The notes below the pieces were generated by a model, which saw nothing but the letters and a program-made list of their open reading frames with translations, was not told the DNA's origin and did not search any database. Both the position numbers and the translations under genes were made by a program. Shown here piece after piece: positions 1 through 8,254 of a stretch of DNA of 64,000 nucleotides; the first letter of the stretch is position 1, and every line of letters begins with the position of its first letter. The stretch spans positions 46,637-110,636 of the forward strand of contig JAJZRE010000003.1 of the NCBI GenBank assembly GCA_021802945.1, in the 5' to 3' direction. The DNA is from Pseudomonadota bacterium (GTDB lineage Bacteria > Pseudomonadota > Gammaproteobacteria > Burkholderiales > Thiobacillaceae).

Positions 1-252
1 GAGTTCCACCGCGCTGCGCATGAGGTGCCCCGAATGCTTGTCGAGCTTGGCCTCGAAGCGCTCGAACAGCGTGAACGCGTCGGCGGTGCCGCCGGCGAAC
101 CCGGCCAGGACTTTCTCCTGGTACAGGCGCCGTATTTTCCGCGCGGTGGACTTGATGACGATGTTGCCGAGGGTGACCTGGCCGTCGCCGCCGAGGGCGA
201 CTTCACTGCCCCGGCGGACGGAGAGAATGGTGGTGCCGCGATATTGTTCCAT
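1..252 (-). CDS. hslV: HslV, ATP-dependent protease peptidase subunit (N-terminal 84 residues, runs off the left edge)
   Basis: HslV is the proteolytic core of the HslUV (ClpQY) complex, a cytoplasmic threonine protease that degrades misfolded proteins with the HslU ATPase. The reading frame begins [14 protein letters not shown] and continues through GGDGQVTLG and [21 protein letters not shown], which are hallmark stretches of the family. In HslV the initiator Met is removed to expose a catalytic Thr; here the segment around TTILSVRR fits, with a few extra N-terminal residues as is common in Betaproteobacteria. The gene has no stop within the window, so length and the partner hslU cannot be assessed. 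Identification is secure from these motifs. Confidence 0.95.
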   Translation of the reverse strand, partial: MEQYRGTTILSVRRGSEVALGGDGQVTLGNIVIKSTARKIRRLYQEKVLAGFAGGTADAFTLFERFEAKLDKHSGHLMRSAVEL

Positions 253-397
253 GGGATCGATTATAGATGACGCTCAGCGTGCGGCAGGCGGCGGGATGGG
301 TCGCCAGTGCCATGCCGGCGCATCATCCACAGCGTGGCCGGCATGAGCACGGCGAGCGCGGCCTCTGGCAATCCGGGCTCCGGATGGATGCACCTGG

Positions 398-556
398 TAC
401 GACAACCCATAAGTTTCGCTATGTTCAACGCGCCCCGCATCGCCGATTGCTTTGTCGCGCATCCTCGCCATGGAACGGCCATGGCTGCGGTTCGCTTCGC
501 GCACCCGGCGCGCGGATGCGCGTCTCGGCATGTACGCAAACTTATGGGTTGTCGTA
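398..556. mobile_element. MITE-like element with 17-bp terminal inverted repeats and TA flanks
   Basis: The 17-mer CGACAACCCATAAGTTT at 400-416 is repeated exactly in inverse orientation at 538-554. Both copies are flanked outside by TA (398-399 and 555-556), the target duplication expected of IS630/Tc1-type insertions. The roughly 120-bp interior has no convincing coding frame. The element sits immediately after the TAG stop of the STAS gene (557-559) and upstream of hslV. The remaining gap (253-397) shows no gene. That it is a non-autonomous transposon is inference; an inverted repeat of this length and perfection is seen directly. Confidence 0.55.
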
Positions 557-1678
557 CTAGCGGGGATGGCGGGGGAGGAGTTGCGCCAACTGGTCGATGC
601 CCATGACGCGGAAGAGTTCGTGGATGAGCGCGTTGTGGCCGCGCAGGGTGATGGTCTTGCCGCTGCCCAGACACTGCATCAGCACGCTGATGAACTGGCT
701 GACGCTGCCGTAGTCGACCCGGGTGACCTGGGACAGATCGACCAGCACTTCGCCGTGGGCGGCGGCATAGCTGCCGAACTGCTGCAGGGCGCTGTCGTTG
801 GCGGGGGTGATTTCGCCCGACAGTTGAAGGGCGTCGTCCACCGGTTCGGCGGGCTTGGCCCGTACCACTTCGGCTGCCTGCACCTCGCTCCAGGAGGGGG
901 GCGACACTTCGAAACGGACGGCGTAGTCCACGGCCAGGTCTTCGAAACTGTCCTGCAGGCCGAGCGTCTGGTAGAGCTCCAGCAGCAGCAGCCAGTGTAC
1001 CGCGCGACTATGGGTGGCGCGGGTGAGATCCTGCAGCAGGGCAGTCAGCCGGTCGACGCCACTGACCTGCAGCTTCCGCTTGGCCTTGCGGGCGGCGGCG
1101 AGGATCTTGGCGCACTCGTCCGCGCCTGTTTCGTCGACCATCTCGATACGCGAGAAGTCGATCCGCACCACCGCCTTTTTGTCGATGCCGGCGATGCCTT
1201 CGCGCAACGTGGCCGTCGCCTTCTTGTCGAGCAGACCCGGCAATTCGAGGCTGGCCGCCTCTGCTTGCTGGGGTTTTCCGGGGGCGCTGCCGCCGCCCAG
1301 TTTTTGCCAGACGGGCGGCGAGGTCTCGAAGCGCATGGCGTAATCGAGCGCCAGTTGCTCGAATTCCTTTTCTCGATTCTGGATGCTGAAAAGATCGAAC
1401 AGCATATGCCAGGCGCGGCGATCGCCGGTGTTCAGGATGTCCTTCAACATGCGCTCGGCCGTCTCGGCATGGCCGCTGGCATACAGGATGGCCGCTTCAT
1501 CGACGGGCGACTGCGGTGCACCGCTGGTTTCCTCCACCACGATGCCGCTGCCGCCCATGTCCATGGTCAGCAGCGTTTCGGTGGGAGGCGATTCGGTGGC
1601 AGGCGAGGGGACAGGTGCCTGCTTGGATGCAGGGCTGGGTGCCTTGTCCTTGCCTTTTTTGAAAAACGGTAGAGCCAC
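557..1678 (-). CDS. STAS-domain protein with duplicated helical units, function unknown
   Basis: A 373-residue cytoplasmic protein without signal or membrane segments. Two similar helical units, FEQLALDYAMRFETSPPVW and FEDLAVDYAVRFEVSPPSW, each precede or link to a region resembling a STAS domain (for example VRIDFSRIEMVDETGADECAKIL, and EVLVDLSQVTRVDYGSVSQFISVL near the C terminus). STAS domains act in regulatory phospho-switch or nucleotide-binding partnerships. I chose the GTG at 1678 (product starting MALPFFKKGK); another GTG lies 15 bases upstream at 1693. The protein is hydrophilic and Pro/Ala-rich at its N terminus. Its neighbours, hslV and metal transport genes, do not suggest a specific role, and I do not recognise a named family. 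Confidence 0.75.
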   Translation of the reverse strand: MALPFFKKGKDKAPSPASKQAPVPSPATESPPTETLLTMDMGGSGIVVEETSGAPQSPVDEAAILYASGHAETAERMLKDILNTGDRRAWHMLFDLFSIQNREKEFEQLALDYAMRFETSPPVWQKLGGGSAPGKPQQAEAASLELPGLLDKKATATLREGIAGIDKKAVVRIDFSRIEMVDETGADECAKILAAARKAKRKLQVSGVDRLTALLQDLTRATHSRAVHWLLLLELYQTLGLQDSFEDLAVDYAVRFEVSPPSWSEVQAAEVVRAKPAEPVDDALQLSGEITPANDSALQQFGSYAAAHGEVLVDLSQVTRVDYGSVSQFISVLMQCLGSGKTITLRGHNALIHELFRVMGIDQLAQLLPRHPR

Positions 1679-1717
1679 AGAATATGCGTGCACGGGTCAC
1701 AGTGTCAGTGATGGATA

Positions 1718-2491
1718 CTAGCGCTGTCGACCCGTCCCGGCAACTCGCATCAATCGGCCGGCAAGCAGCGCGGCCGCGGCGAGCCCCATGACAATCGCGG
1801 GGCCTGCCGGCCAGTCGAACAGCGCGGATGCGGCCAGACCGGCGGCGTAGGCCATCGCGCCGAGCCCCCAGCCGATCAGCAATCCCGCTCGGGGCGGTCG
1901 GTTGCGCACCGCCAGGGCAGGCAGAATCAGGCTGGCGAACACCAGGTAGACGCCGACGAGTTGCACCGAGGCGGTGATGGCGAGCGCGAAGATCAGGTAA
2001 AAGCCCATCCGCCCCAGGCGCTCGCCCCGCAGCGACCAGAAGCCGAGCAGCAGCGCGTAGACCACGGCGATCTGCGCCAGCTGGGCAGGCCCCACCCAGA
2101 GGATTTGCCCGGCCAGCAGTTCGTTCAGATGCTCGCCGCCGTGCGGATCGCCCGACAGCAGCAGCACGGCCAGGCTCGCCGCGACGGCGAAGGACGAGCC
2201 GATCAGCGCTTCCTGGATTTCGGGCCAGCGCGCTTCGCAGCGCGCCAGGAACGCCGCGCCCGCCAGCGCGGCGGCGGCGGCGGCCAGCTGGGTCTGCCAG
2301 CCCTGGGTCTCCCAGCCCAGCGCATGGGCGGCGATCACGCCGAGCACGGCGATCTGGGCGATCGCGAGATCGAGAAAGATGATCCCGCGCGCCAGCACCC
2401 GCCGTCCCAGCGGGACGTGCGTGGCGAGGACGAGCAGCCCGGCGGCGAAGGGCCAGCCGAGCAGCCCGGGGTCGAGCGCGGCCCAGTTCAT
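1718..2491 (-). CDS. ZnuB/MntB-like metal ABC transporter permease
   Basis: A 257-residue, highly hydrophobic protein with about seven to eight membrane segments, typical of the ABC-3 permease family that imports Zn2+, Mn2+ or Fe2+. The stretch RGIIFLDLAIAQIAVLGV matches the conserved cytoplasmic coupling region of the family, and SSFAVAASLAVLLL and VGVYLVFASLILPALAV match conserved transmembrane segments. Its ATG overlaps the stop of the binding-protein gene upstream by four bases, so the two are translationally coupled. No ATPase (ZnuC) gene lies in this cluster, so the energising subunit must be elsewhere. Zinc is the most likely substrate from the COG0523 and DksA neighbours, but this is inference. 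Confidence 0.85.
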   Translation of the reverse strand: MNWAALDPGLLGWPFAAGLLVLATHVPLGRRVLARGIIFLDLAIAQIAVLGVIAAHALGWETQGWQTQLAAAAAALAGAAFLARCEARWPEIQEALIGSSFAVAASLAVLLLSGDPHGGEHLNELLAGQILWVGPAQLAQIAVVYALLLGFWSLRGERLGRMGFYLIFALAITASVQLVGVYLVFASLILPALAVRNRPPRAGLLIGWGLGAMAYAAGLAASALFDWPAGPAIVMGLAAAALLAGRLMRVAGTGRQR

Positions 2492-3387
2492 CGCGCGACT
2501 TTCAGCAACTGGTCGACGCTGTCGTCGAACAGACCGAACAAATCCTTGGCCCGCTCCGATCCGCCGACGGTGAACGGCATCACGACGGCCGGGATGCCGG
2601 CGTGTGCGGCCAGCCATTCCGAGGGACGCGGGTCCTGGTAGGCCGCCCGGATGACGGCCTTGGCGGGCGCGGTTTTCAGGTGGGCGGCGATTTCCGCGAG
2701 GTGGCCGACCGAGGGCGCGACGCCGGGCTTGGGTTCCAGCACCGCCACCTGCTTCAGCCCCAGCCAGTTTTCCAGGTAGGGGAAGCCCTCGTGCTGCACC
2801 GCGACGGGCATGCCCCTGAGCGGCGCGGCCCGTGCCTGCCAGCGCGCCATCGCCGCATTCCAGCGCGTGTTGAAATCCGCCAGCCGCGCCCGGTAGGCGG
2901 CGGCATGGCCCGGGTCGATCTCGGCCAGGCGCGCGCCCAGCGCCTGCGCGACCCGCGCGATGTTGCGCGGGTCGGTCTGGATGTGCGGATTGCCCGCGGC
3001 ATGGATGTCGCCCTGGGCGCGGTCGAGGACGGCCGGCTTTTCCAGCAGCGCCACCTGTTGCGCCGCCTCCAGATAGCCCGGCTGCCCCGGCTGGATGGCG
3101 GCGTTGCCCGCCTGCCGCAGCAGCACCGGCAGCCAGCCGATCTCGAGCTCGGCGCCGGTGCAGACGGCGAGATCGGCGCGCCGCATCTGCGCGATCAGGC
3201 TGGGGCGCGCCTCGATGTGGTGCGGATCCTGGAAGGCCGTGGTGGCGGTGTACACCTTGACGGCGTCGCCGCCGAGCTCGGTGGCGAGCGCCCCCCACTC
3301 GGGTTCGCAGGCAAAGACGTTGAGCGCGGCATGGGCGAAGACCGGCCATGCGGCGATGAGGAAGGCGAATAAACGGAATGCTTTCAT
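2488..3387 (-). CDS. ZnuA-like periplasmic metal-binding protein
   Basis: A 299-residue solute-binding protein of the cluster A-I (ZnuA/TroA) family that delivers a divalent metal to the adjacent permease. A Sec signal peptide is visible (MKAFRLFAFLIAAWPVFAHA). Candidate metal ligands lie in DPHHIEARPS, GNPHIQTDPRN and the C-terminal acidic region. The His-rich loop seen in many ZnuA proteins is missing. The ATG at 3387 is preceded by a good AAGGAGT ribosome site. The gene follows the porin gene by 10 bases and overlaps the permease by four. Mn2+ or Fe2+ specificity cannot be excluded. Confidence 0.85.
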   Translation of the reverse strand: MKAFRLFAFLIAAWPVFAHAALNVFACEPEWGALATELGGDAVKVYTATTAFQDPHHIEARPSLIAQMRRADLAVCTGAELEIGWLPVLLRQAGNAAIQPGQPGYLEAAQQVALLEKPAVLDRAQGDIHAAGNPHIQTDPRNIARVAQALGARLAEIDPGHAAAYRARLADFNTRWNAAMARWQARAAPLRGMPVAVQHEGFPYLENWLGLKQVAVLEPKPGVAPSVGHLAEIAAHLKTAPAKAVIRAAYQDPRPSEWLAAHAGIPAVVMPFTVGGSERAKDLFGLFDDSVDQLLKVAR

Positions 3388-3397
3388 CGAGGACTCC

Positions 3398-4735
3398 TTA
3401 GAACGAGTGCGCGCCATGCGTGCCGAGGCTGAAGATGTACTGCACGTACCACTGGTTCTCGTCCTGCCCTTGGCTGGCACGGTCTTTCGTGTACTGCAGG
3501 CGCCAGCGCGAGAACTCCGAGGGCGAATAGTCGACCATCAGCGAATGGCGGGAGGGTTTGTAGCCGGGACGCGGCAGATAGGCGTCGTTGACGCCGTAAT
3601 CGCGCGAGCCCGGGTCGAGCAGGTCGTAGCGATAGCCGGCGCGCCAGCGCGGCATGAACTGGTACACGCCCTGTGCGTAGCCGCCGTACTGGGTGGCCCG
3701 GTACGCGCCGAGACGGGCTCCGCACATGCCACCCGTGCAGTCCAGGCTGCCGCTTTCCTCGCGGCGGAACGCCTCGGCGGCGAACTTGAAGTTGTGGATG
3801 GTCGAATTGCCCCGCGGGGCCCATTTCCAGACGAAATCCGCCAGCCAGGTCGTGCTGTCGCCGGTGAAGGCGGCATTCACGTCCGTGCCGGCAAAGTCGG
3901 CGAGCGTGCCGCTGCGCGCCTCGGCGCGGGTCGACAGGTACGACACGCCGCCGCGCCAGCTGTGCGAATCGCCCACGTCGCCCCCGACATGGCCGTACAG
4001 CGCGTAGCTGCCGACGCCGTTCGTGTTGCGGTCGGTGCCGGGGAAGTTCGCCCCGCGCCCGATTTCGGCGCCCAGTTCGGTGAAGAGGTCGGTCGGTGCC
4101 ACCCATCTCAGCTGCAGGCCATCGTTGCCGTAGCCTTCGCCGAACAGGGCTTCGTACATCAGATTGTTGGTGGCGAAATCCCAGGCGTGCGGGTGCTGCT
4201 CGTTCTGGTAGCCGATGCCGGAACGGAAGCGGCCGCCCTTGAGGGTCAGGCCCCGGCCCAGTGCCAGGGTCTGGAACCAGGCTTCCTCCACGCCGACCGT
4301 GCCGTCGTTCAGCGTGGCATTGAAATAGCCGCGGAAATACGGATCGACGTTGGAGGCCAGCACCAGTTCGCTGTCGTCGGCTGAAAAACCGCGCGTCGAG
4401 CCCGGGGGGCGGCCGTTGGGCAGGAAGCCCGTGATGCGGCGTTCGGGAATGTCTTTCAGGTGGGCGTAGCCGCCCTGCAGGATGACCGAGATTTCGGGGT
4501 TGAACGCGCCCGGATTGCTGGGCGCGGCACTGGCCGTGTCCTGCGGAGGAGAGGGGGGCTGGGTGGCCGCGGATGCTTCGGCTTTCGCGAGCCGGGCTTC
4601 CAGCGCCTGGATCCGGGTTTCGTAATCGGCCTTCATGGCCTTGACTTCGGCGCGCAGCGCGGCGAGGTCGGCATCGTCGGCATGCGCCGGGCTGGCGACC
4701 GCGAGGGCGGCGGCCAGGAGAGCGGGACGTAACAT
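3398..4735 (-). CDS. Outer-membrane porin-like beta-barrel with N-terminal coiled coil
   Basis: A 445-residue exported protein. It has a signal peptide (MLRPALLAAALAVASPAHA), a short coiled-coil segment (about residues 22-55, rich in A/E/K heptads) and a long series of alternating aromatic/polar strands ending in IFSLGTHGAHSF, consistent with an outer-membrane beta-barrel with a C-terminal Phe. The pattern NPEISVILQGGYAHL followed by ELVLASNVDPYFRGYFNATL resembles the zinc/cation-regulated porin families often found beside ZnuA genes. Two cysteines (CTGGMC) may form a loop disulfide. It heads the porin-znuA-znuB unit, so outer-membrane passage of the same metal is the likely job (inference). 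Confidence 0.75.
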   Translation of the reverse strand: MLRPALLAAALAVASPAHADDADLAALRAEVKAMKADYETRIQALEARLAKAEASAATQPPSPPQDTASAAPSNPGAFNPEISVILQGGYAHLKDIPERRITGFLPNGRPPGSTRGFSADDSELVLASNVDPYFRGYFNATLNDGTVGVEEAWFQTLALGRGLTLKGGRFRSGIGYQNEQHPHAWDFATNNLMYEALFGEGYGNDGLQLRWVAPTDLFTELGAEIGRGANFPGTDRNTNGVGSYALYGHVGGDVGDSHSWRGGVSYLSTRAEARSGTLADFAGTDVNAAFTGDSTTWLADFVWKWAPRGNSTIHNFKFAAEAFRREESGSLDCTGGMCGARLGAYRATQYGGYAQGVYQFMPRWRAGYRYDLLDPGSRDYGVNDAYLPRPGYKPSRHSLMVDYSPSEFSRWRLQYTKDRASQGQDENQWYVQYIFSLGTHGAHSF

Positions 4736-4762
4736 GATCTACTCCGTCAACGTGAGGTGAAC

Positions 4763-4787
4763 GCCTGCGCAAACGTTCGGCGCAGGC
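4763..4787 (-). terminator. Hairpin downstream of the 98-residue Cys-motif gene
   Basis: GCCTGCGC (4763-4770) and GCGCAGGC (4780-4787) form a perfect 8-bp stem with a 9-nt loop. It lies 12 bases past the stop of the small minus-strand gene and upstream of the porin. There is no T-tract, so it may be a weak terminator or an attenuating or processing hairpin. Confidence 0.35.
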
Positions 4788-4798
4788 ATCGAAAGAAC

Positions 4799-5095
4799 TC
4801 AGACGTCGGACGGGGTGGGGGGTGCGCGGGCGCACGCGGGACGGGGGGGCAGATCGGCGCACCCGAATGGGGCGCCGGGCGTGTAGAGGCGATCTGCGGG
4901 CGGCGTCGCCAGGACGACCGGACTGGGGGGCAGGGCCGCGCCGAGCTGGGCTTGCGCGAGACAGGTTTCGCAGACCTTGTCGGGCAGCCCGGTGTCGTGC
5001 ACGCGCAGATGGGTCAGCGCGTGCGCGAACGCCGCCGCCTGACCGAACAGCAGGGTCAGGGCGAACAGCCAGGAGAGCAGGCGGCGCGACGGCAT
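4799..5095 (-). CDS. Small exported protein with a CxxC motif, DUF2946-like
   Basis: A 98-residue protein starting MPSRRLLSWLFALTLLFGQAAAFAHA, a clear signal peptide or N-terminal membrane anchor. The mature part carries DKVCETCLAQAQLGAALPPSP, a CxxC motif followed by Ala/Pro-rich sequence, and ends with two more Cys in a Pro-rich tail. Short proteins of this layout (DUF2946-like) are frequent beside copper or zinc genes in Betaproteobacteria. Its place between the porin and yidD/COG0523 genes suggests a metal-responsive envelope protein, but no activity can be assigned. The ATG at 5095 was chosen because the signal peptide starts there. Confidence 0.6.
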   Translation of the reverse strand: MPSRRLLSWLFALTLLFGQAAAFAHALTHLRVHDTGLPDKVCETCLAQAQLGAALPPSPVVLATPPADRLYTPGAPFGCADLPPRPACARAPPTPSDV

Positions 5096-5105
5096 GGGGC
5101 GAATT

Positions 5106-5345
5106 CTACTGCTTCGGCGGGTCGACGGGCGGAACGGGGTCGTAGCCGTGGGCGCAGCCGGGGCGGCAGCGGCCGATGCGCTTCGCGGCCAGCCAGCCGC
5201 CCTTGAGCGCGCCATGTTTCTCGATGGCTTCCTTGCCGTATTCCGAGCAGGTGGGCAGGTAGCGGCACTGGCGGCCCAGCCAGGGCGAGAGCGCCAGCTG
5301 GTAGACGCGGATCGCGCCGACGAGGAGGGTCTGCGCCAGGTTCAT
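5106..5345 (-). CDS. yidD: YidD, membrane protein insertion efficiency factor
   Basis: A 79-residue protein matching the YidD family over its whole length: [34 protein letters not shown] with the conserved Cys pair, then [15 protein letters not shown]. YidD is a small inner-membrane-associated protein that assists YidC-dependent insertion. In most genomes yidD sits in the rpmH-rnpA-yidD-yidC cluster; here it is instead overlapped by four bases with a COG0523 GTPase in a metal cluster, so it may be a second copy or a relocated one. Sequence identity to the family is clear; the context is unusual. Confidence 0.9.
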   Translation of the reverse strand: MNLAQTLLVGAIRVYQLALSPWLGRQCRYLPTCSEYGKEAIEKHGALKGGWLAAKRIGRCRPGCAHGYDPVPPVDPPKQ

Positions 5346-6421
5346 GGCTTTGCCTGCGCCTGTGGCGCGGCATGGCTTGCCGCCGCGCCACTGAAGTCGG
5401 CCAGCAGCCTGGCGACGAATTCGGGTTCGAGGTCGCGCACGATGAACACGAAGCGGCTGCGGTGGTCATCGTCCGGCCAGGCGTCGAGCGTCACCTCGGG
5501 ATACAGCACGTGCTGCACGCCGTGCAGCACCACCGGCAGCGGCTCGTCCCGCAGGTTTACGATGGCCTTGAAGCGCAGCAGGTTTTCCGCGCGAAACGAG
5601 GTCAGCATGCCGAGCGCCGATTGCAGGCCGTAGCGGTCGAGCGGCGCATCGAGCACCACCGAGAACGCCCGGATGCGCGCGTCGTGCAAGGCGGTCACGC
5701 GTTTGCCGGTAATCGGGTTGGCGCCGCCGGGCTTGCCGGCGCGCGCGGGCTGATACCGCTGCGGCTTCAGCCAGCGCGCGACTTCCGGCGAGCGGGTTTC
5801 GGCGTTCCACAGCCCCAGATTCTGGACAACGGCGGGGTCGACCTCGCCGTGCGTCACCGTCACGATGTCGGCCGCCGGATTGAGTTCCGTCAGCCGCCCG
5901 CGCAGCGCGGCGACGGTTTCGGCCGGCGCGAGGTCGGTCTTGGTCAGGAGCAGCTTGTCGGCCACCGCCACCTGCTTGACGGCCTCGAAGTGCTCGTCCA
6001 GCTGGCCCATGCCGAACAGCGCGTCGACCGTGGTGACCACGCCGTCGAGGCGGAAACGCGCGCGCACCCAGTTGTCGTGCAGCAGGTTGTCGAGCACCGG
6101 CGCCGGGTCGGCGATGCCGGTGGTCTCGATGATGACGCGCTCGAACGCCGGGATGTCACCCTTCTGCCGCGCCATCCACAGGTTTTTCAGCGTCGGCGAC
6201 AGGCTGCCCGAGATCGTGCAGCACACGCAGCCGCCCGACAGCAGCGCCATCGGGCCTTCCATCTTTTGCAGCAGTTGATGATCGAGCGCGACCTCGCCGA
6301 ACTCGTTCATCAGGATCGCCGTGCGCGGCAGCGTGCGCACCAGGTGATTCAGCACCGTGGTCTTGCCGCTGCCCAGAAAACCGGTGAGCAGGGTGATGGG
6401 GATGGGGCTGTCGGAGGTCAC
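5342..6421 (-). CDS. CobW/YjiA-type G3E GTPase (COG0523 metallochaperone)
   Basis: A 359-residue G3E-family GTPase. Walker A is [14 protein letters not shown] (residues about 10-23), the metal-binding CxCC motif is [12 protein letters not shown], and the nucleotide motif TKTD is present. A CobW_C domain follows, with the region [34 protein letters not shown]. Such proteins deliver zinc or other metals to client enzymes, often when zinc is scarce. The start is a GTG at 6421 and the ribosome site is weak. The gene overlaps yidD by four bases. Zinc is favoured from the ZnuA/ZnuB and DksA neighbours; cobalt or nitrile hydratase roles are alternatives. Confidence 0.85.
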   Translation of the reverse strand: MTSDSPIPITLLTGFLGSGKTTVLNHLVRTLPRTAILMNEFGEVALDHQLLQKMEGPMALLSGGCVCCTISGSLSPTLKNLWMARQKGDIPAFERVIIETTGIADPAPVLDNLLHDNWVRARFRLDGVVTTVDALFGMGQLDEHFEAVKQVAVADKLLLTKTDLAPAETVAALRGRLTELNPAADIVTVTHGEVDPAVVQNLGLWNAETRSPEVARWLKPQRYQPARAGKPGGANPITGKRVTALHDARIRAFSVVLDAPLDRYGLQSALGMLTSFRAENLLRFKAIVNLRDEPLPVVLHGVQHVLYPEVTLDAWPDDDHRSRFVFIVRDLEPEFVARLLADFSGAAASHAAPQAQAKP

Positions 6422-6560
6422 GACCGTATGGCTCTACGTGAAACTGGGGATGCCGGTTCCGGCGTGGCCGACGTGAAGCTGCGAAGCAGCGGCCGTGGCC
6501 AGGAACGGATGGACACGGCGGGGGCGCGTATGGTTCCCATGGCGGGCAACCGCCGCTGTT

Positions 6561-6980
6561 TCAGGCGTGCAGCCTTTCCTTCTTCTCGTGCCGCTCCTGC
6601 GCTTCGATCGAATATTCCGCCGTGGGGCGCGCCAGCAGGCGGGGCAATCCGATGGGGTCGCCGGTTTCCAGGCACCAGCCGTATTCGCCGCTGTCGATGC
6701 GCGCCAGGGCGGTATTGATCTTTTTCAGCAGCTTGCGTTCGCGGTCGCGCACGCGCTGTTCCAGCATGTGCTCCTCTTCCACGGTGGCGCGGTCGTTGGG
6801 ATCGGCAAAATTCTCGTTTTCCTTCAGATGCTCGCCGGTATCGGCGGCGTTGCTGAGCATTTCGTCGCGCAGCGTTTCGAGGCGGGCACGAAAAAATGCG
6901 AGCTGGGCCGCGTTCATGTAGGCGGATGCCGGCATTTTCAGCAGTGCGGCTTCGGTGAGGGGTTTGGACGAGGCAGGCAT
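6561..6980 (-). CDS. dksA: DksA-family RNA polymerase regulator lacking a full zinc finger
   Basis: A 139-residue DksA homologue. DksA binds the RNA polymerase secondary channel and works with ppGpp to control rRNA and amino-acid promoters. The coiled coil with the tip acidic pair is visible (ENFADPNDRATVEEE). In the finger region the four Cys of the Enterobacterial protein are reduced to one: GWCLETGDPIGLPRLLARPTAEYSIEAQ, that is C, T, S and A at the ligand positions. This Zn-independent form is known in alpha- and betaproteobacteria and among DksA2 paralogues. The ATG at 6980 (MPASSKPLTEAALL) has a GGGAGCT-like ribosome site. Position beside zinc genes fits a role under zinc limitation, though it may be the only DksA. 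Confidence 0.85.
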   Translation of the reverse strand: MPASSKPLTEAALLKMPASAYMNAAQLAFFRARLETLRDEMLSNAADTGEHLKENENFADPNDRATVEEEHMLEQRVRDRERKLLKKINTALARIDSGEYGWCLETGDPIGLPRLLARPTAEYSIEAQERHEKKERLHA

Positions 6981-7177
6981 CGGGAGCTCCAGGCGTCGAG
7001 GATGGTTGATAAATGCAGCCGGGCATGGGCCCGTGGCAACCGAAGTGAATCCGGTTGCGGTCAATGCGCGCCCAGCATGATACCCCGGCCACGGCGGCGG
7101 GCGCCATCAGATGGGGGGATGCGCCACGGATCGACCGGGACAGGCGTAATTCGAAGGGGATAAGCGATAATTCGCCC

Positions 7178-8254
7178 ATGAACGCCTTTCTCCCGCTGGC
7201 CCTCCTTGTGCTCCTGCTGGCAGCGTGTGGACGCGACACGCCCCACGCGCCGCCCGGGGATGTCCGTCCGGTACGCGCCGAGCAGGCGGGAGCGAGCACC
7301 GCTCGAAGCGGGACTCGATACGCCGGGGAAGTGCGCGCTCGCTACGAGACCGATCTCGCGTTTCGCGTGGCGGGGCGGGTCACCACCCGCAAGGTGGACG
7401 TCGGCACCCGGGTCAGGGCGGGCCAGGTCATCGCCACGCTCGATTCCGAGGACTATGCGCTGGCCGCGCGCGCGGCACGCGCGCAGCTCGCCGCGGCCGA
7501 TGCCGAAGCCAGGCTGGCGCGGCAGGACTTGCAGCGCTTCACCGAGCTGCGCGCGCGGAACTTCATTTCCCAGGCCGAACTCGACCGCCGCCGCGCCACG
7601 GCCGAAGCGGCCGAGGCGCAGGTCAGACAGCTGCGCGCGGACGCCGCCCGCCAGGGCAACCAGCAGGACTACACCCGGCTGACCGCGCCGCACGCCGGTG
7701 TGGTGACGGCCATCTCGTTCGAGGCCGGGCAGGTGGTGGCGGCCGGGCAGCCGGTGGCGAAGCTGGCGCGCACGGGTGAGCTCGAGGTTCGCATCGACGT
7801 GCCGGAGAACGCGCTCGACGCGCTGCGCGCCGCGCGCAACCTGAGCATACGGCTATGGTCGGCGCCGGACCGGGACTATGCCGGACGGCTGCGCGAACTG
7901 TCGCCGGTAGCCGATGCCGCCAGCCGTACCTACAGCGCGCGCATCAGCCTGCTGCATCCCGATGCCGCCGTGAAACTGGGCATGACGGCCACGGTCGACG
8001 TCGGCAGCGCGGCGGCGCCGAGCCTGTCGGTGGCGCAAACGGCGCTGTTCCGGGTCGACGGCAAGCCGCAGGTGTGGGTGGTGGATCCGCAGACCCGCAA
8101 GGTGGCGGCGCGCAGCGTTCAGATCGGCGAGCTTGACGGCGACCGTGCGGCCATCGTGTCGGGGCTGGCTGCCGGCGAATGGGTGGTGACGGCGGGGGTG
8201 CACAAGCTTGCGCCAGGCCAGCAGGTGCGCCTGGTCGGGCCCGGCAGCCCATGA
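7178..8254 (+). CDS. RND efflux periplasmic adaptor (membrane fusion lipoprotein)
   Basis: A 358-residue HlyD/AcrA-type adaptor that bridges an RND pump to an outer-membrane channel. A lipoprotein signal is visible (LLVLLLAACGR, Cys about residue 17). The biotinyl-lipoyl halves are RAGQVIATLDSEDY and LTAPHAGVVTAISFEAGQVVAAGQPVAKL, separated by an alpha-helical hairpin (residues about 95-155), followed by the beta-barrel and membrane-proximal domains. Its stop overlaps the pump ATG by four bases. No outer-membrane factor gene is adjacent. Substrates cannot be read from the sequence. Confidence 0.9.
   Translation: MNAFLPLALLVLLLAACGRDTPHAPPGDVRPVRAEQAGASTARSGTRYAGEVRARYETDLAFRVAGRVTTRKVDVGTRVRAGQVIATLDSEDYALAARAARAQLAAADAEARLARQDLQRFTELRARNFISQAELDRRRATAEAAEAQVRQLRADAARQGNQQDYTRLTAPHAGVVTAISFEAGQVVAAGQPVAKLARTGELEVRIDVPENALDALRAARNLSIRLWSAPDRDYAGRLRELSPVADAASRTYSARISLLHPDAAVKLGMTATVDVGSAAAPSLSVAQTALFRVDGKPQVWVVDPQTRKVAARSVQIGELDGDRAAIVSGLAAGEWVVTAGVHKLAPGQQVRLVGPGSP

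Noticed and set aside
557..559. Truncation of the STAS gene by the MITE-like element
   Set aside because: The TAG stop lies outside the TA duplication, so it existed before insertion and the gene end is native.
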